A stretch of DNA of 64,000 nucleotides from an uncultured Ruminococcus sp. GTDB lineage: Bacteria; Bacillota; Clostridia; Oscillospirales; Ruminococcaceae. The stretch lies in the NCBI GenBank assembly GCA_902762785.1, contig CACWPL010000005.1, forward strand, positions 99,842 to 163,841. Reading direction: 5' to 3'. A model generated the notes under the pieces. It did no database searches and was not told where the DNA came from. It worked only from the letters and a program-made list of their open reading frames with translations. Both the position numbers and the translations under genes were made by a program. Below are positions 24,373 to 33,706 of this stretch, in pieces. Positions within the stretch are counted from its first letter, which is position 1, and every line of letters starts with the position of its first letter.

Positions 24373-24957
24373 TTAGCCCTCCTGGTCGCGCACGGCACGC
24401 ATCTTGCGGCGTACCCTTTGCATCGTGCTGTCGACGGCCTTGACGGTCATCCCCAGCTTATCGGCGGTCTCCTGGTAGGTCAGGCCGTCCAGGATGGTCT
24501 CCAGGACTGCCCACTCCCGGTCGGAGAGCAGCGCCATGACACGCATCCGTCTCTCGGCGAACGCCTCCTTGTCGGCCAAAATGGTCTCCGGCGTCTCGGG
24601 ATCGGCCAGCTTGCCCTGTGCGTCCATGGCTGCGATCAGCTCGTCATCCGGGACGTCGCTGCGGCGCTCCCGACGCGCGTGATCCTCCATGCGATGCACG
24701 ATACAGGTCTGTGCATAGGCCGCGAACGTCTTCCCCGGCCGCTCCTCATAGAGCGGGATGGCATAGACGAGCGCGATCAGTCCCTCCTGGAGATAGTCCT
24801 CACGATCGGCCGCCGACCCGCCCGCGAACCGCGCGGCATGGTAGCGGATGAGACCGAAAAACCGTCCGATCAGCTCGCTCTGTGCATCGGCCGAGAACCG
24901 CGCGAGCCGCGCGAGCTCCTCATCGGAGCGCTCGGACAGCGCACGGGGGACACTCAT
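24373..24957 (-). CDS. SigH-like sigma-70 family factor
   Basis: A 194-residue sigma factor with region 2 (SELIGRFFGLIRYHAARF, DREDYLQEGLIALVYAIPLY) and region 4 helix-turn-helix (LTYQETADKLGMTVKAVDST). The layout and spacing resemble SigH (sigma-30) of Firmicutes rather than ECF factors, as the linker between regions is long. ATG at 24957 overlaps the fumarase-like stop in an ATGA junction, so translation is coupled. Confidence 0.85.
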   Translation of the reverse strand: MSVPRALSERSDEELARLARFSADAQSELIGRFFGLIRYHAARFAGGSAADREDYLQEGLIALVYAIPLYEERPGKTFAAYAQTCIVHRMEDHARRERRSDVPDDELIAAMDAQGKLADPETPETILADKEAFAERRMRVMALLSDREWAVLETILDGLTYQETADKLGMTVKAVDSTMQRVRRKMRAVRDQEG

Positions 24958-25538
24958 ACGGCGCCCTCTGCCGTTTTGCACCAGGCGGCACGTCCCTGCG
25001 AGAACAGGTCGCCGCCCGCGGCGTCATTGCAGACCACCAGCGGCAGGTCCTCCACATAAAGACGCTTCACGGATTCGCACCCCAGGTCCTCGAAAGCGAT
25101 GACCTCGAGCGACTTGATGCAGCGGGACACGAGCGCGCCCGCGCCCCCCACGGCACACAGATACACCGCCCCATTCCGGGCAACGGCGTCCTGCACGGCC
25201 TTGCTGCGCTCGCCCTTGCCGATCATCCCGGCGAGGCCGAGATCCAGCAGTCGAGGCGCATAGGGGTCCATACGGCCGGACGTGGTCGGGCCGCATGAGC
25301 CGATGACCTTCCCCGGCGGGGCCGGGGTCGGGCCGGCGTAGTATATCACCGCACCCTCGATGGGAAAGGGGGTGGGCTCACCTGCATCGAGCAGGGCGGA
25401 GATGCGCTTATGGGCAGCATCCCGCGCAGTATAGACGGTCCCAGTCAGCAGGATCTTCTCCCCGACCCGCAGGCCGGCGGACTTCAGCTCCTCTGTGCGG
25501 ACCCGACGCGGTGCCTCTGGCATGGCGTCACTGATCAT
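24954..25538 (-). CDS. Fe-S fumarase / tartrate dehydratase beta subunit (orphan)
   Basis: C-terminal (beta) domain of class I iron-sulfur fumarate hydratases: LLTGTVYTARDAAHKRI, IYYAGPTPAPPGKVIGSCGPTTSGRMD, GMIGKGERS and the final VCNDAAGGDLF. The alpha subunit carrying the cluster-binding Cys is not adjacent; the upstream neighbour is the DivIVA-like gene, whose stop overlaps this start by 11 nt. ATG 25523 is an alternative start. Probably works with an alpha subunit encoded elsewhere. Confidence 0.88.
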   Translation of the reverse strand: MISDAMPEAPRRVRTEELKSAGLRVGEKILLTGTVYTARDAAHKRISALLDAGEPTPFPIEGAVIYYAGPTPAPPGKVIGSCGPTTSGRMDPYAPRLLDLGLAGMIGKGERSKAVQDAVARNGAVYLCAVGGAGALVSRCIKSLEVIAFEDLGCESVKRLYVEDLPLVVCNDAAGGDLFSQGRAAWCKTAEGAV

Positions 25539-27159
25539 CCGAAACGGATGCCTCGGCCTCCTTGATGAGGTCGCTCATGTTGAAGAACGCAGCGCCGCCC
25601 TTCTTGGGCTTGTTCATCGCAGCGGCATCCTTCTCCATGCTGCGGAGGACGTCGTCCTCCTTGGCCATGGCATCGAAATCGTCAAGGATGGAATTGGCGA
25701 AATTATCCGAAGAGCCGGGCTTCTTCTCGTCTCTGCGGGCAGCCGGACGGGGCGCTTCCACAACAGGCACAGCAGGCGCAGCCGCGTTCATGACGGCCTC
25801 CATGCGCTCCTCGTCGACCTTGGTGTTCTCCTCCACGCTCTGACGCGCCTCGGAGAGGATGCTCTTGGACGTGCTGATGCGGTCCTCGAGCTTCTTGGTC
25901 GCGGTCTGCATGAGCTCGGCGATCTGCTCCATGCTCTTCTCGAAGCCCTCGAGCTCGATGTTCAGCATCGAGTGAACGGTCGCGGTCAGCTCGCGGACCT
26001 TAGCCTCCTGCTCAACAGCGTCCTTCTTGATCTGGACGGACTCCTCCTCGGCCTTGGTCTTGGCGGTGGTGAGGATGGTGTCGGCCTCGGCATTGGCGTT
26101 CGCGGAGCGCTCCTCGGCGTCCTTCAGCAGGCGCTCTGCCTCGGCAGTCGCGTCCTCGACGGTCTTCTTGGCCTGGGCATCGGCCTCCTCGATGGTGGCC
26201 TTCGCCTGGGCATCGGCCTCCTCGACGGTCGTCTTGGCCTTCGCATCAGCCTCCTCGACGGTCTTCTTCGCCTTCTCCTCGGCCTCACGGGTCATCCTGT
26301 CGGCGACCTTCCTGGCCTCGACAACGACCTGGTTGGCGTTCTTCTGCGCCTCTGCGTACAGCGCGCTCATATCGAACTGCGGAGCAAAGGCAGGTGCCTC
26401 ATCGGCCTTGCTCTCGAGCTCCGCCACGCGGTCCTCGAGCTCGCGCTTTTCCTTCTCAAAGGCGGCCTTCGCGTCCTCGAGGGCCTTATTTGCCTCCTCG
26501 AGCGCAGTCTTGGTGGAATCTGCGTCCTCGGAGAACTTCTTAGCCTCCTCGAGCTTCGCGGTGAGATCCTCGATCTGGGCATCCTTGGCGAACATCTCCG
26601 CCTGGAGATTGGACATCTCAGCGGTGACAGCGTTCAGCTCCTGTGCGGCCTCTGCGGACGCGCCATTCTGCTGCTCGGCACGCTCGAGCGCCTCATCCTT
26701 CGCAGTCAGCACGTTGCGCAGCTCATCGAGCTCCTCGTTCAGATCGGCGACCTCGTTGCGGAGCTCGCTGATGATCTTCTCGTCGGCGCTACTGGTGTTC
26801 TCCTGCGCCTGCTGGAGGAGCTGCTTCATGCGCTGGGCATCCGAAGCACGCTGGTCGCGCTCGGCCTTGAGCGCCTGGGCGAGCTGGGCTGCCTTATCAT
26901 TCGCGGCCTGGAGCTGGGAAGCAGCGTCCTGGACGCTCTTCTCGGCACTGTCCGCTCTCTTCTTGGCTTCCTCGGCCTCCTGCTTGTAGGACTCGACCAA
27001 TTTGGACTCCGCCTTGTCGCCAGCCGCCTGCGCCTCTTCCAGCTCTTTCTCCAGCTCATCGATCTTCGAGTTGAGCTCGCCGAGATAGGTCATGACGGAC
27101 TCTTTCTCAAGACCGCCGAACTTTGCGGGTTTCAGGATCCCGCCCGGGATATCTGCCAT
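25528..27159 (-). CDS. DivIVA-domain coiled-coil protein
   Basis: A 543-residue protein, almost wholly coiled coil. The N-terminus (PAKFGGLEKESVMTYLGELNSKIDELEKELEEA) resembles the DivIVA membrane-binding head, although the match is partial. In the middle a unit close to TVEEADAQAKA repeats about five times in tandem, an 11-residue periodicity. The C-terminus is disordered. It probably marks curved or septal membranes. Start ATG 27159 follows AAAAAAGGAG. Next to ftsZ but with its own promoter. Confidence 0.8.
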   Translation of the reverse strand: MADIPGGILKPAKFGGLEKESVMTYLGELNSKIDELEKELEEAQAAGDKAESKLVESYKQEAEEAKKRADSAEKSVQDAASQLQAANDKAAQLAQALKAERDQRASDAQRMKQLLQQAQENTSSADEKIISELRNEVADLNEELDELRNVLTAKDEALERAEQQNGASAEAAQELNAVTAEMSNLQAEMFAKDAQIEDLTAKLEEAKKFSEDADSTKTALEEANKALEDAKAAFEKEKRELEDRVAELESKADEAPAFAPQFDMSALYAEAQKNANQVVVEARKVADRMTREAEEKAKKTVEEADAKAKTTVEEADAQAKATIEEADAQAKKTVEDATAEAERLLKDAEERSANANAEADTILTTAKTKAEEESVQIKKDAVEQEAKVRELTATVHSMLNIELEGFEKSMEQIAELMQTATKKLEDRISTSKSILSEARQSVEENTKVDEERMEAVMNAAAPAVPVVEAPRPAARRDEKKPGSSDNFANSILDDFDAMAKEDDVLRSMEKDAAAMNKPKKGGAAFFNMSDLIKEAEASVSDDQ

Positions 27160-27236
27160 AGTGATCGCTCCTTTTTTGCAGGGCACGGGACCTGCGGCTA
27201 CTGCACAGCCCTCCCGTGGCCGTTATCATTATTGTT

Positions 27237-27265
27237 ATTATACCACATAATTTTACAGTTTGCAA
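27237..27265 (-). promoter_or_regulatory. Promoter of the DivIVA-like gene
   Basis: Minus strand: TTGCAA (27265-27260), 17 nt, TATAAT (27242-27237), about 80 nt upstream of the start codon. Confidence 0.8.
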
Positions 27266-27355
27266 TAGAGCGACCGTAGAATTCCATTCCTGATTTTTGT
27301 GAAGATCGCCCAGATCTGTCTGACCGCATCGCGGAATGATGGTCATAAGCATAAG

Positions 27356-27384
27356 ATCCCGCCCGATACGCGACCGGGCGGGAT
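27356..27384 (-). terminator. Hairpin after ftsZ
   Basis: Perfect 10-bp stem ATCCCGCCCG/CGGGCGGGAT with a 9-nt loop. Only a weak T-containing tail follows, so termination may be partial. Confidence 0.55.
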
Positions 27385-27413
27385 GCTATCGTGTTCGTTC
27401 TGGGAGACTGAGA

Positions 27414-28658
27414 TCAGTTGTTGCCGAGGATGTTGAAGATCTCGGTCATATCCACGTCATTGGTGACGGGACGGCGCTGGGTGGGCTCGCTGTAATCCAT
27501 CTTGCCATCGAGCAGCGGATTGCTGATCGGGATGGGATCCTGGGCGATGTCGGCGAAGGTCGGCACCGGGCCGGGCATCGGCGGCGCAACGTCCTGGACG
27601 GGCATCGGGGCCGGAGCCGGTGCAGGTGCAGGTGCGGGTGCAGGTGCGTGCGGCAGCTCCTGCTTGGGAACGAAGGCCTCGTTCTTGGCAGGTGCGGGCG
27701 TATCGGAGAAGTCGGCGGCGATGACGGTGATGGTCATCTCGTCCTGCATGTCCTCCTTGAAGGCGGCACCGAAGATGAACTGTACCTCAGGCGCAGCGGC
27801 CTCGGTGATCATCTTGGACGCAGTATCGACATCGGAAGCAAGGGTATCCTCGGACATCGCGATGTTGATGAGCAGGCGCTTCGCCCCTGCGATCGAGGTC
27901 TCGAGCAGCGGGCTGGAGATGACGGCCTTGGCGGCATCGACAGCCTTGTCCTTGCCCTCGCCGTGGCCGATGGCCATGTGGGCATAGCCGGCGCCCTTCA
28001 TCGTGGACGAAACATCGGCGAAGTCGAGGTTGATGTAGCCCTCCTCGACGATCAGGTCGGCGATGCTCTTGACACCAGTCTTGAGGATGCCGTCGGAGAG
28101 CGCGAAGGACTCCTTCATGGTCAGCGGCTTCTCGAGGCCGACGAGCAGGCGCTCGTTCGGGATCACGATCAGCGAATCGACGTATTTCTTGAGCTCCTCG
28201 ATGCCGGCCTCTGCCTGCGCCATCTTCTGCTCACGCTCGAAGGCGAAAGGCTTGGTCACGACGGCGACGGTCAGGATGCCCATCTCCTGGGCGGCCTTGG
28301 CGACGATGGGAGCCGCACCGGTGCCGGTGCCGCCGCCCATGCCGGCGGTGATGAAGACCATGTCCGCGCCCTTGAGCGCGGCCTCGATCTCCTCGAGGTT
28401 CTCCTCGGCGCTGTGCTGGCCGATCTCGGGCTTATTGCCGGCGCCGCGGCCCTTGGTGAGCTTCGCGCCGATCTGGATGCGGGTAGCGGCCTTGGAATTC
28501 TTCAGGGCCTTCGCATCGGTGTTGATGGTCACATATTCAATGTCGCTGACATCGGAATCGACCATGCAGTTGAGCGCATTGCCGCCGCCGCCGCCGACAC
28601 CGATGACCTTGATGTTCACGTCCGGTTCATACGTATCCTCATAGATGAAGTCGGTCAT
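27414..28658 (-). CDS. ftsZ: Cell division protein FtsZ
   Basis: Tubulin-like GTPase that forms the division ring. N-terminal VIGVGGGGGNALN, the tubulin signature GGGTGTGAAP near residue 105, and the T7 loop region NLDFADVSSTM are intact. After the core (about residue 325) comes a linker with a run of Ala-Pro repeats and a C-terminal peptide ending DMTEIFNILGNN. Length 414 is slightly long because of the linker. Monocistronic: own promoter, and a terminator separates it from ftsQ. ftsA is absent. Confidence 0.97.
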   Translation of the reverse strand: MTDFIYEDTYEPDVNIKVIGVGGGGGNALNCMVDSDVSDIEYVTINTDAKALKNSKAATRIQIGAKLTKGRGAGNKPEIGQHSAEENLEEIEAALKGADMVFITAGMGGGTGTGAAPIVAKAAQEMGILTVAVVTKPFAFEREQKMAQAEAGIEELKKYVDSLIVIPNERLLVGLEKPLTMKESFALSDGILKTGVKSIADLIVEEGYINLDFADVSSTMKGAGYAHMAIGHGEGKDKAVDAAKAVISSPLLETSIAGAKRLLINIAMSEDTLASDVDTASKMITEAAAPEVQFIFGAAFKEDMQDEMTITVIAADFSDTPAPAKNEAFVPKQELPHAPAPAPAPAPAPAPMPVQDVAPPMPGPVPTFADIAQDPIPISNPLLDGKMDYSEPTQRRPVTNDVDMTEIFNILGNN

Positions 28659-28812
28659 TGCTTTTCCTCCTAGGTGAGCGATTGTGAGCTGATATGATCC
28701 TGTCTGATCTTGCGCGATGCTGCTCCAAAATGACGTGGCATCGCGGTCATACCGCCATTCTGTCCCCGAAAGGGCATAGCGGTCCTACATTGACATATTT
28801 CGAGACATTATT

Positions 28813-28841
28813 ATTTTAACACATCCCGCAGCCTTTTTCAA
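28813..28841 (-). promoter_or_regulatory. Promoter of ftsZ
   Basis: Minus strand: TTGAAA (28841-28836), 17 nt, TAAAAT (28818-28813). The leader to ftsZ is about 150 nt. Confidence 0.65.
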
Positions 28842-28853
28842 TACCCTTTTCGT

Positions 28854-28876
28854 AAAAAAAGCATTTTTATGCTTTT
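28854..28876 (-). terminator. Terminator between ftsQ and ftsZ
   Basis: Stem AAAAGCAT/ATGCTTTT with a 4-nt loop, then a T7 tract on the minus strand. It ends the long mraZ-ftsQ unit directly upstream of the ftsZ promoter. Confidence 0.75.
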
Positions 28877-28949
28877 CCACAACTCTCCCGCTCTGTTTTT
28901 TATCGTTTTTAACAAAAATGTACAGTAAATTTATCCTGATCCACCAAGA

Positions 28950-29903
28950 TCATCCCTCGTCGCCGAGGCCCTCGTCGATGGGCGGTAGCTCGTCCTCGGG
29001 ATGGGCGACGGTCTCCTCCTCGGTGCCGTCACCGTCCTCGGCCGCCTCGGTGGCCTTGGGCTTGCCCTTGTCCTTCTCCGCGGCGTTCGCGGCGGCGATG
29101 GCCTTCTGGGTGGCCTCGTAGTCCGCCTTATTGCGGAAGGAGCACTGGTTCGACCCGATCATCACCAGGTAGCCCTCCTTGTCCGCGGGCAGCTCGGAGA
29201 TGACCTGCTCGGCGAAGCTGATCTTGTAGTCGATCTCGCTCCAGTTGCCCATGTCGAAGACGATCCGATGGTCGAGGTCGACCATGATGTCGGCCAGATC
29301 TGTCATGTCCACGCCCACGATCGGGACGGTCAGGCCGCCCTCGTAGATGATGTCGCGGAAGGCATTGAAGACCTTGTCGTAGCGCTCCTCCTTGGCCTTG
29401 ACCTGGCAGCCGGGAGTGGTCTCCTCGGGCTGGTAGCCGGTGATCTTGACGAGGCCGTCGACGGGATCCATCGTGTCGTCGAGGATCCGCCCGTGCTCAC
29501 TGACGACGAGCGTGCCGAAGTCGTACATCACATTATAGGCCGGCGTACACTTCTGCACGCGGATCTCGAGGGTGTTCGGGAACTGGCGGTCGATCTCGAT
29601 CTCCTCGACGTAGATGAGCTGCGCCAGTGCCCGCTCCCGCGCCGCCTTGGTGTCCAGGCGGATCATGTTGTCGCCCAGCTCGATGCCGGTGGCGGTGACG
29701 ATGTCCTCGGCGTGGTAGTTCTCGGCGTTGCCGGTGACGCGGATGGTCTTGATGTTGAAGAACAGCGTCATGCACAGCGCCACGATGACCGACAGCGCCA
29801 GCACGATGATCATGACCACATAGAGCGACCGCCCGCGCTTGCGGCGGCGGCTCCTTCGGCTGTTCGTTTCATGTGGGATACTGGTCTTCTCTACGTCTCT
29901 CAC
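28950..29903 (-). CDS. ftsQ: Cell division protein FtsQ/DivIB
   Basis: Bitopic divisome protein, 317 residues. A basic N-tail (SRRSRRRKRGR), one membrane helix (about 28-50), a POTRA domain (IKTIRVTGNAENYHAEDIV) and the FtsQ core with IEIDRQFPNTLEIRV. The C-terminus is a long Lys/Glu-rich, probably disordered tail. The start is GTG at 29903, six nt after GGAGG. Last gene of the dcw transcription unit. Confidence 0.9.
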   Translation of the reverse strand: MRDVEKTSIPHETNSRRSRRRKRGRSLYVVMIIVLALSVIVALCMTLFFNIKTIRVTGNAENYHAEDIVTATGIELGDNMIRLDTKAARERALAQLIYVEEIEIDRQFPNTLEIRVQKCTPAYNVMYDFGTLVVSEHGRILDDTMDPVDGLVKITGYQPEETTPGCQVKAKEERYDKVFNAFRDIIYEGGLTVPIVGVDMTDLADIMVDLDHRIVFDMGNWSEIDYKISFAEQVISELPADKEGYLVMIGSNQCSFRNKADYEATQKAIAAANAAEKDKGKPKATEAAEDGDGTEEETVAHPEDELPPIDEGLGDEG

Positions 29904-29953
29904 GGTGATCCTCCATCCTTTTGTTGCCTAGTTCTAGCCTTTTTTCTTCTGTT

Positions 29954-31207
29954 TCAGATACGAACGATGTCCGCCCCGACGCTGCGCAGCACCTGCTCGG
30001 GGCTGTCGTAGCCGCGGTCGATGTGGCGGATGTCGGTCAGCACGGTCTCGCCCTGCGCGGCGAGGGCGGCCGTCAGCATGGCGGCACCGCCGCGCAGGTC
30101 GGTCGCTGCCACCTGCGCACCGTGCAGCGTGACCGGGCCGCGGATGACGGCCGCACGTCCCACGATGCGGATGTCCGCGCCCATCTTCACGAGCGCGTCC
30201 ACATGGCGGAAGCGGTCGGAGAAGACCGTCTCCTCGATGACGGACGCTCCGTCCGCCAGACACAGCGGCACGGTCACGACCGCCTGGGCATCCGTCGGGA
30301 AGCCCGGGTAGGGCATCGTGCGGATGTCCCGCACGGCGCGCAGGGGGCATCCGCCGTAGACGGTCAGGCTGTCCTGCCCGCGTTTGCAGCGGCATCCCAT
30401 CTCCTCGAAGACGTCGAGGACGCTCTCGAGGCTCGCGGCGTCGGTGCCGGCCAGGCGGAGCCGTCCGCCGGTCGCGGCCGCGGCTGCGAGCCATGTGGCC
30501 GTCACGATGCGGTCGGGCATGATCCGATGGGTGCAGCCGGTGAGGGACGGGACGCCCTCCACGCGGATCGTGCTGCATCCCGCGCCCTCGATGCGGGCGC
30601 CGCAGCCGTTCAGATAGGCCGCAAGGTCCATGATCTCCGGCTCGCGGGCGGCATTCGTGATGACGGTCTCGCCCTTGGCCATGACGGCGGCGAGGAGGAT
30701 GTTCTCGGTCGCCCCCACGCTCGGGAGCGCGAGATGGATCCTCGCGCCGTGCAGGCCGCCGGGGGCGGTGCAGCGCAGGATGCCATCCTCCTCACGGATG
30801 CGCACGCCCATGCGGCGCAGCGCGGCGAGGTGCAGGTCGATGGGCCGCGGCCCCAGCTCACATCCGCCCGGATAGCCGAGGCTGCACGTCCCCATGCGCC
30901 CCAGCATCGCGCCCATGAAGATGATCGACGAGCGCATCTCCTGCATGAGCCCCTCCGGGACGGCGGCGGCAGTCGGGGCATCCGCGCAGATGACGGCGGA
31001 CGTCCCCTCGAGGCGGCAGCGGCATCCCAGGCTCCCCAGGATGCGGCACGCCGCGTACACGTCCGAGAGGCGCGGACAGTTCTCCAGCACGCTCTCGCCT
31101 TTGCAGAGCAGCGCGGCGGACAGGATGGGCAGTGCGCTGTTCTTCGCGCCCTGCACGGTGATCTCTCCCTCGAGCCGCTTGCCGCCGTGGATGACGAATC
31201 TCTGCAT
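29954..31207 (-). CDS. murA: UDP-N-acetylglucosamine 1-carboxyvinyltransferase
   Basis: First committed step of peptidoglycan synthesis, adding enolpyruvate from PEP to UDP-GlcNAc. N-terminal GAKNSALPILSAALL, active-site loop GYPGGCELGPRPIDLHL with the catalytic Cys (Cys116), which implies fosfomycin sensitivity of the enzyme, and the C-terminal PYPGFPTDAQA. Length 417 is normal. It sits between murG and ftsQ, 46 nt or so from each. Preceded by AAAGGAG. Confidence 0.96.
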   Translation of the reverse strand: MQRFVIHGGKRLEGEITVQGAKNSALPILSAALLCKGESVLENCPRLSDVYAACRILGSLGCRCRLEGTSAVICADAPTAAAVPEGLMQEMRSSIIFMGAMLGRMGTCSLGYPGGCELGPRPIDLHLAALRRMGVRIREEDGILRCTAPGGLHGARIHLALPSVGATENILLAAVMAKGETVITNAAREPEIMDLAAYLNGCGARIEGAGCSTIRVEGVPSLTGCTHRIMPDRIVTATWLAAAAATGGRLRLAGTDAASLESVLDVFEEMGCRCKRGQDSLTVYGGCPLRAVRDIRTMPYPGFPTDAQAVVTVPLCLADGASVIEETVFSDRFRHVDALVKMGADIRIVGRAAVIRGPVTLHGAQVAATDLRGGAAMLTAALAAQGETVLTDIRHIDRGYDSPEQVLRSVGADIVRI

Positions 31208-31261
31208 GTTCCCCCACTCCTTTCATACCACATCGTATGAAAGAACGCAGGGATGGGTGAA

Positions 31262-32389
31262 TCACCGCTTGATCTGCATCAGCTTCTCGATGACGCTCCA
31301 GATGCGCGCGTCCGTGTCGGTGACGGCGAGGGACGCGGCGTTCTGCGCCATGCTGCGGAGCTTGTCGCGGTCGTCGTAGAGGGCCTTGATGCGGGCGATC
31401 ATGTCGTTGTTGTCGAGGTCCTTCTGCTCGATGACCTCGGCCGCACCGGCACGGGCGAGCACCATGGCGTTGTGGTACTGGTGGTTGCCCGCCACGATCG
31501 GCGACGGGATCAGGATCGAGGGCTTGCCCAGCGCCTCGAGCTCCGCGAGCGCGTTCGCGCCGGAACGGCAGACCACGAGGTCGGCGGCCGCCATGCAGGT
31601 GTCCATGTCGTTGATGTACTCCGTGATGCGGATGCGCTCGCTCGTCATGGGGATGTTGTAGACGTCCATCTTCTGCGGGAAGGTGTCGCGTCCCATGCCG
31701 CCGTAGCCGTGGAGATGGTTGATCGGCAGCTTGTTGGACGTGTGCCAGCGCAGCACCTCGGCCATGGACTCATTGATCGCGCCCGCGCCGAGGCTGCCGC
31801 CGAAGGACAGGATCGTGAAGGCGTCATCAAAGCCCAGCTCCGCGCGTGCCTGCTCGCGGGTCTTGTGGAAAAGTGCCTCACGGACGGGCAGGCCGGTGAC
31901 GGTGTACTGGATGCCGTCCTCGAAGTGCTCGAGCGCGTCCTCCACCGTCAGCATCACATGGTCGACCTCCTTGGCGAGGAGACGGTTGGTGACGCCGGGA
32001 TAGGCGTTCTGCTCATGGATGGCCGTGGGGACGCCCATCTTCGCCGCCATGCGGATGACAGGACCGGCGACATAGCCGCCCGTGCCGATGGCGATGTCCG
32101 GCGAAAAGTCCCGGACGATCTGCTTGGCGCGTGCGCCCGAGAAGGCCAGGTACCAGAGCGCCTTCACGTTCCGGCCGATGTTCTCGGGGGTGAAGCTGCG
32201 CTGGAACCCCTCCACGCGGATGAACTCGATGGGGTAGCCCGCCTGGGGGATGAGCTGCGCCTCCATATGGTTCGGCGTGCCGGCGAAGAGGAACTGCGCG
32301 TCCGGCACATGTGCCTTGATGATACCGGCGATGGCGAGGGCGGGGTTGATGTGCCCGCCGGTGCCGCCGCCTGCAAGGAGTACTTTCAT
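31262..32389 (-). CDS. murG: UDP-GlcNAc:lipid I N-acetylglucosaminyltransferase
   Basis: Converts lipid I to lipid II at the inner face of the membrane. Glycine-rich LLAGGGTGGHINPALAIA at the N-terminus, IGTGGYVAGPV, IHEQNAYPGVTNRLLA, SFGGSLGAGAINESM and the donor-binding CRSGANALAELEALGKPSILIPSP are all present. Length 375 is normal. Between ftsW and murA in the cluster. Confidence 0.97.
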   Translation of the reverse strand: MKVLLAGGGTGGHINPALAIAGIIKAHVPDAQFLFAGTPNHMEAQLIPQAGYPIEFIRVEGFQRSFTPENIGRNVKALWYLAFSGARAKQIVRDFSPDIAIGTGGYVAGPVIRMAAKMGVPTAIHEQNAYPGVTNRLLAKEVDHVMLTVEDALEHFEDGIQYTVTGLPVREALFHKTREQARAELGFDDAFTILSFGGSLGAGAINESMAEVLRWHTSNKLPINHLHGYGGMGRDTFPQKMDVYNIPMTSERIRITEYINDMDTCMAAADLVVCRSGANALAELEALGKPSILIPSPIVAGNHQYHNAMVLARAGAAEVIEQKDLDNNDMIARIKALYDDRDKLRSMAQNAASLAVTDTDARIWSVIEKLMQIKR

Positions 32390-32428
32390 AAACGATGCTC
32401 CCTTTCTAGGTGTGGTAGATGAGACAGA

Positions 32429-33679
32429 TCACGCCTCGCGGGGGTACTCCCCCTCGATCGTGCCGACCTGCACGCGCTCCACGGGCTTGACGACCTCGCG
32501 GGAGCGGGAGATGTTGAGCACGATGCCCATTTGCGTGAGCTGCATGATGAGGGCCGTGCCGCCGTAGCTGAAGAACGGCAGGCTGATGCCCGTGTTCGGG
32601 ACGAGGCCGCTGACGACCGCGATGTTGATGAACGCCTGGAGCCCGATCTGGAGCGTGAAGCCGATGGCCACGAGCATCCCGAAGCGGTCCTTGCTGTGGA
32701 TGGCGATGTGGAAGCCCTGTGCCACGAGGAGCACGAAGAGCAGGATCACCATGACGGCGCCGAAGAAGCCCAGCTCCTCGCAGACGATCGAGAACACGAA
32801 GTCGTTCTCCGCCTCGGGGAGGTAGATATACTTCTGGCGGGACTCGCCCAGGCCCAGACCGAACAGGCCGCCCGAGCCGATGGCGATCAGCGACTGGCGG
32901 GTCTGCCAGGTGCCGGCCTCGTCAGGGCTGTTGAAGGGGTCGAGCCAGGTGTTGATGCGCGTCTCGAAGTAGCTGACGCCGCGCGATGTCATCAGGTAGA
33001 TGATGAGACCGACCAGCAAGACAGCGCCGATGGCGCCGACGATGTCGATGTGCCACCACTTCGCCCCGCCCACGAACATGAGCGTCACGCCGATCAGGAT
33101 GATGAGCAGCGAGCAGGACAGATGCGGCTCGAGCATCAGCAGTCCCACCACGAACACCAGCAGGAACGCGAAGGGCAGCGTGCCGACCGTGAACTTCTTC
33201 ATGCGGTCGAAGTTCTGGTCGATCAGGAACGCGAAGATGATGACCACCGCGAACTTGGCCAGCTCCGATGGCTGGAAGGTCGTGAACGGGAGCTTGATCC
33301 AGCGCTTACATCCCGTATCGAGGTCCGTACCGATGAACAGCACCAGCAAGAGCAGCGCGAGCGCGCCGATGTACGCGCCGAATGCCACGATCCGTTTTTG
33401 GAAGAAGTGGTAGTCCACGAAGCTCATCGCGACCATCGCGATCAGGCCCACGCCCGCGAAGATGGCCTGACGGAGCGCGTAGAAATAGCCCGCCTTGCCC
33501 TCGTTGATGGCGATCGCGTAGCTCGCCGAGAACATCATGACCAGGCCGATTCCCAGCAGGATCAGCACGGTCAGGCCGAAGGTCAGGTCGGTGGGGCCTA
33601 CGCGGACGCGGATCGGCGCCTGCTCCTTCTTGGCGGCGCGGGCGGCGCGGCGGGGCACCTTCTTTTTTCGCAAAGCCAT
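32429..33679 (-). CDS. ftsW: SEDS-family glycan polymerase FtsW/SpoVE
   Basis: Polytopic septal peptidoglycan glycosyltransferase working with the class B PBP encoded upstream. About ten membrane helices. Conserved segments include SLIAIGSGGLFGLGLGESRQK, LPEAENDFVFSIVCEELGF and the last-loop SLPFFSYGGTALIM. A basic, probably cytoplasmic N-tail of about 30 residues precedes. Length 416. It follows the MraY-like gene by 27 nt, the position where murD is usually found. Confidence 0.95.
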   Translation of the reverse strand: MALRKKKVPRRAARAAKKEQAPIRVRVGPTDLTFGLTVLILLGIGLVMMFSASYAIAINEGKAGYFYALRQAIFAGVGLIAMVAMSFVDYHFFQKRIVAFGAYIGALALLLLVLFIGTDLDTGCKRWIKLPFTTFQPSELAKFAVVIIFAFLIDQNFDRMKKFTVGTLPFAFLLVFVVGLLMLEPHLSCSLLIILIGVTLMFVGGAKWWHIDIVGAIGAVLLVGLIIYLMTSRGVSYFETRINTWLDPFNSPDEAGTWQTRQSLIAIGSGGLFGLGLGESRQKYIYLPEAENDFVFSIVCEELGFFGAVMVILLFVLLVAQGFHIAIHSKDRFGMLVAIGFTLQIGLQAFINIAVVSGLVPNTGISLPFFSYGGTALIMQLTQMGIVLNISRSREVVKPVERVQVGTIEGEYPREA

Positions 33680-33706
33680 TGTTTGCCTCCATTCTGAGGG
33701 GATGCG

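Noticed and set aside
26160-26290. Tandem DNA repeats suggesting a CRISPR or satellite
   Set aside because: They encode the in-frame 11-residue repeats of the DivIVA-like coiled coil and have no spacers.
27600-27650. GGTGCA tandem repeat
   Set aside because: Codes for the Ala-Pro linker of FtsZ in frame.
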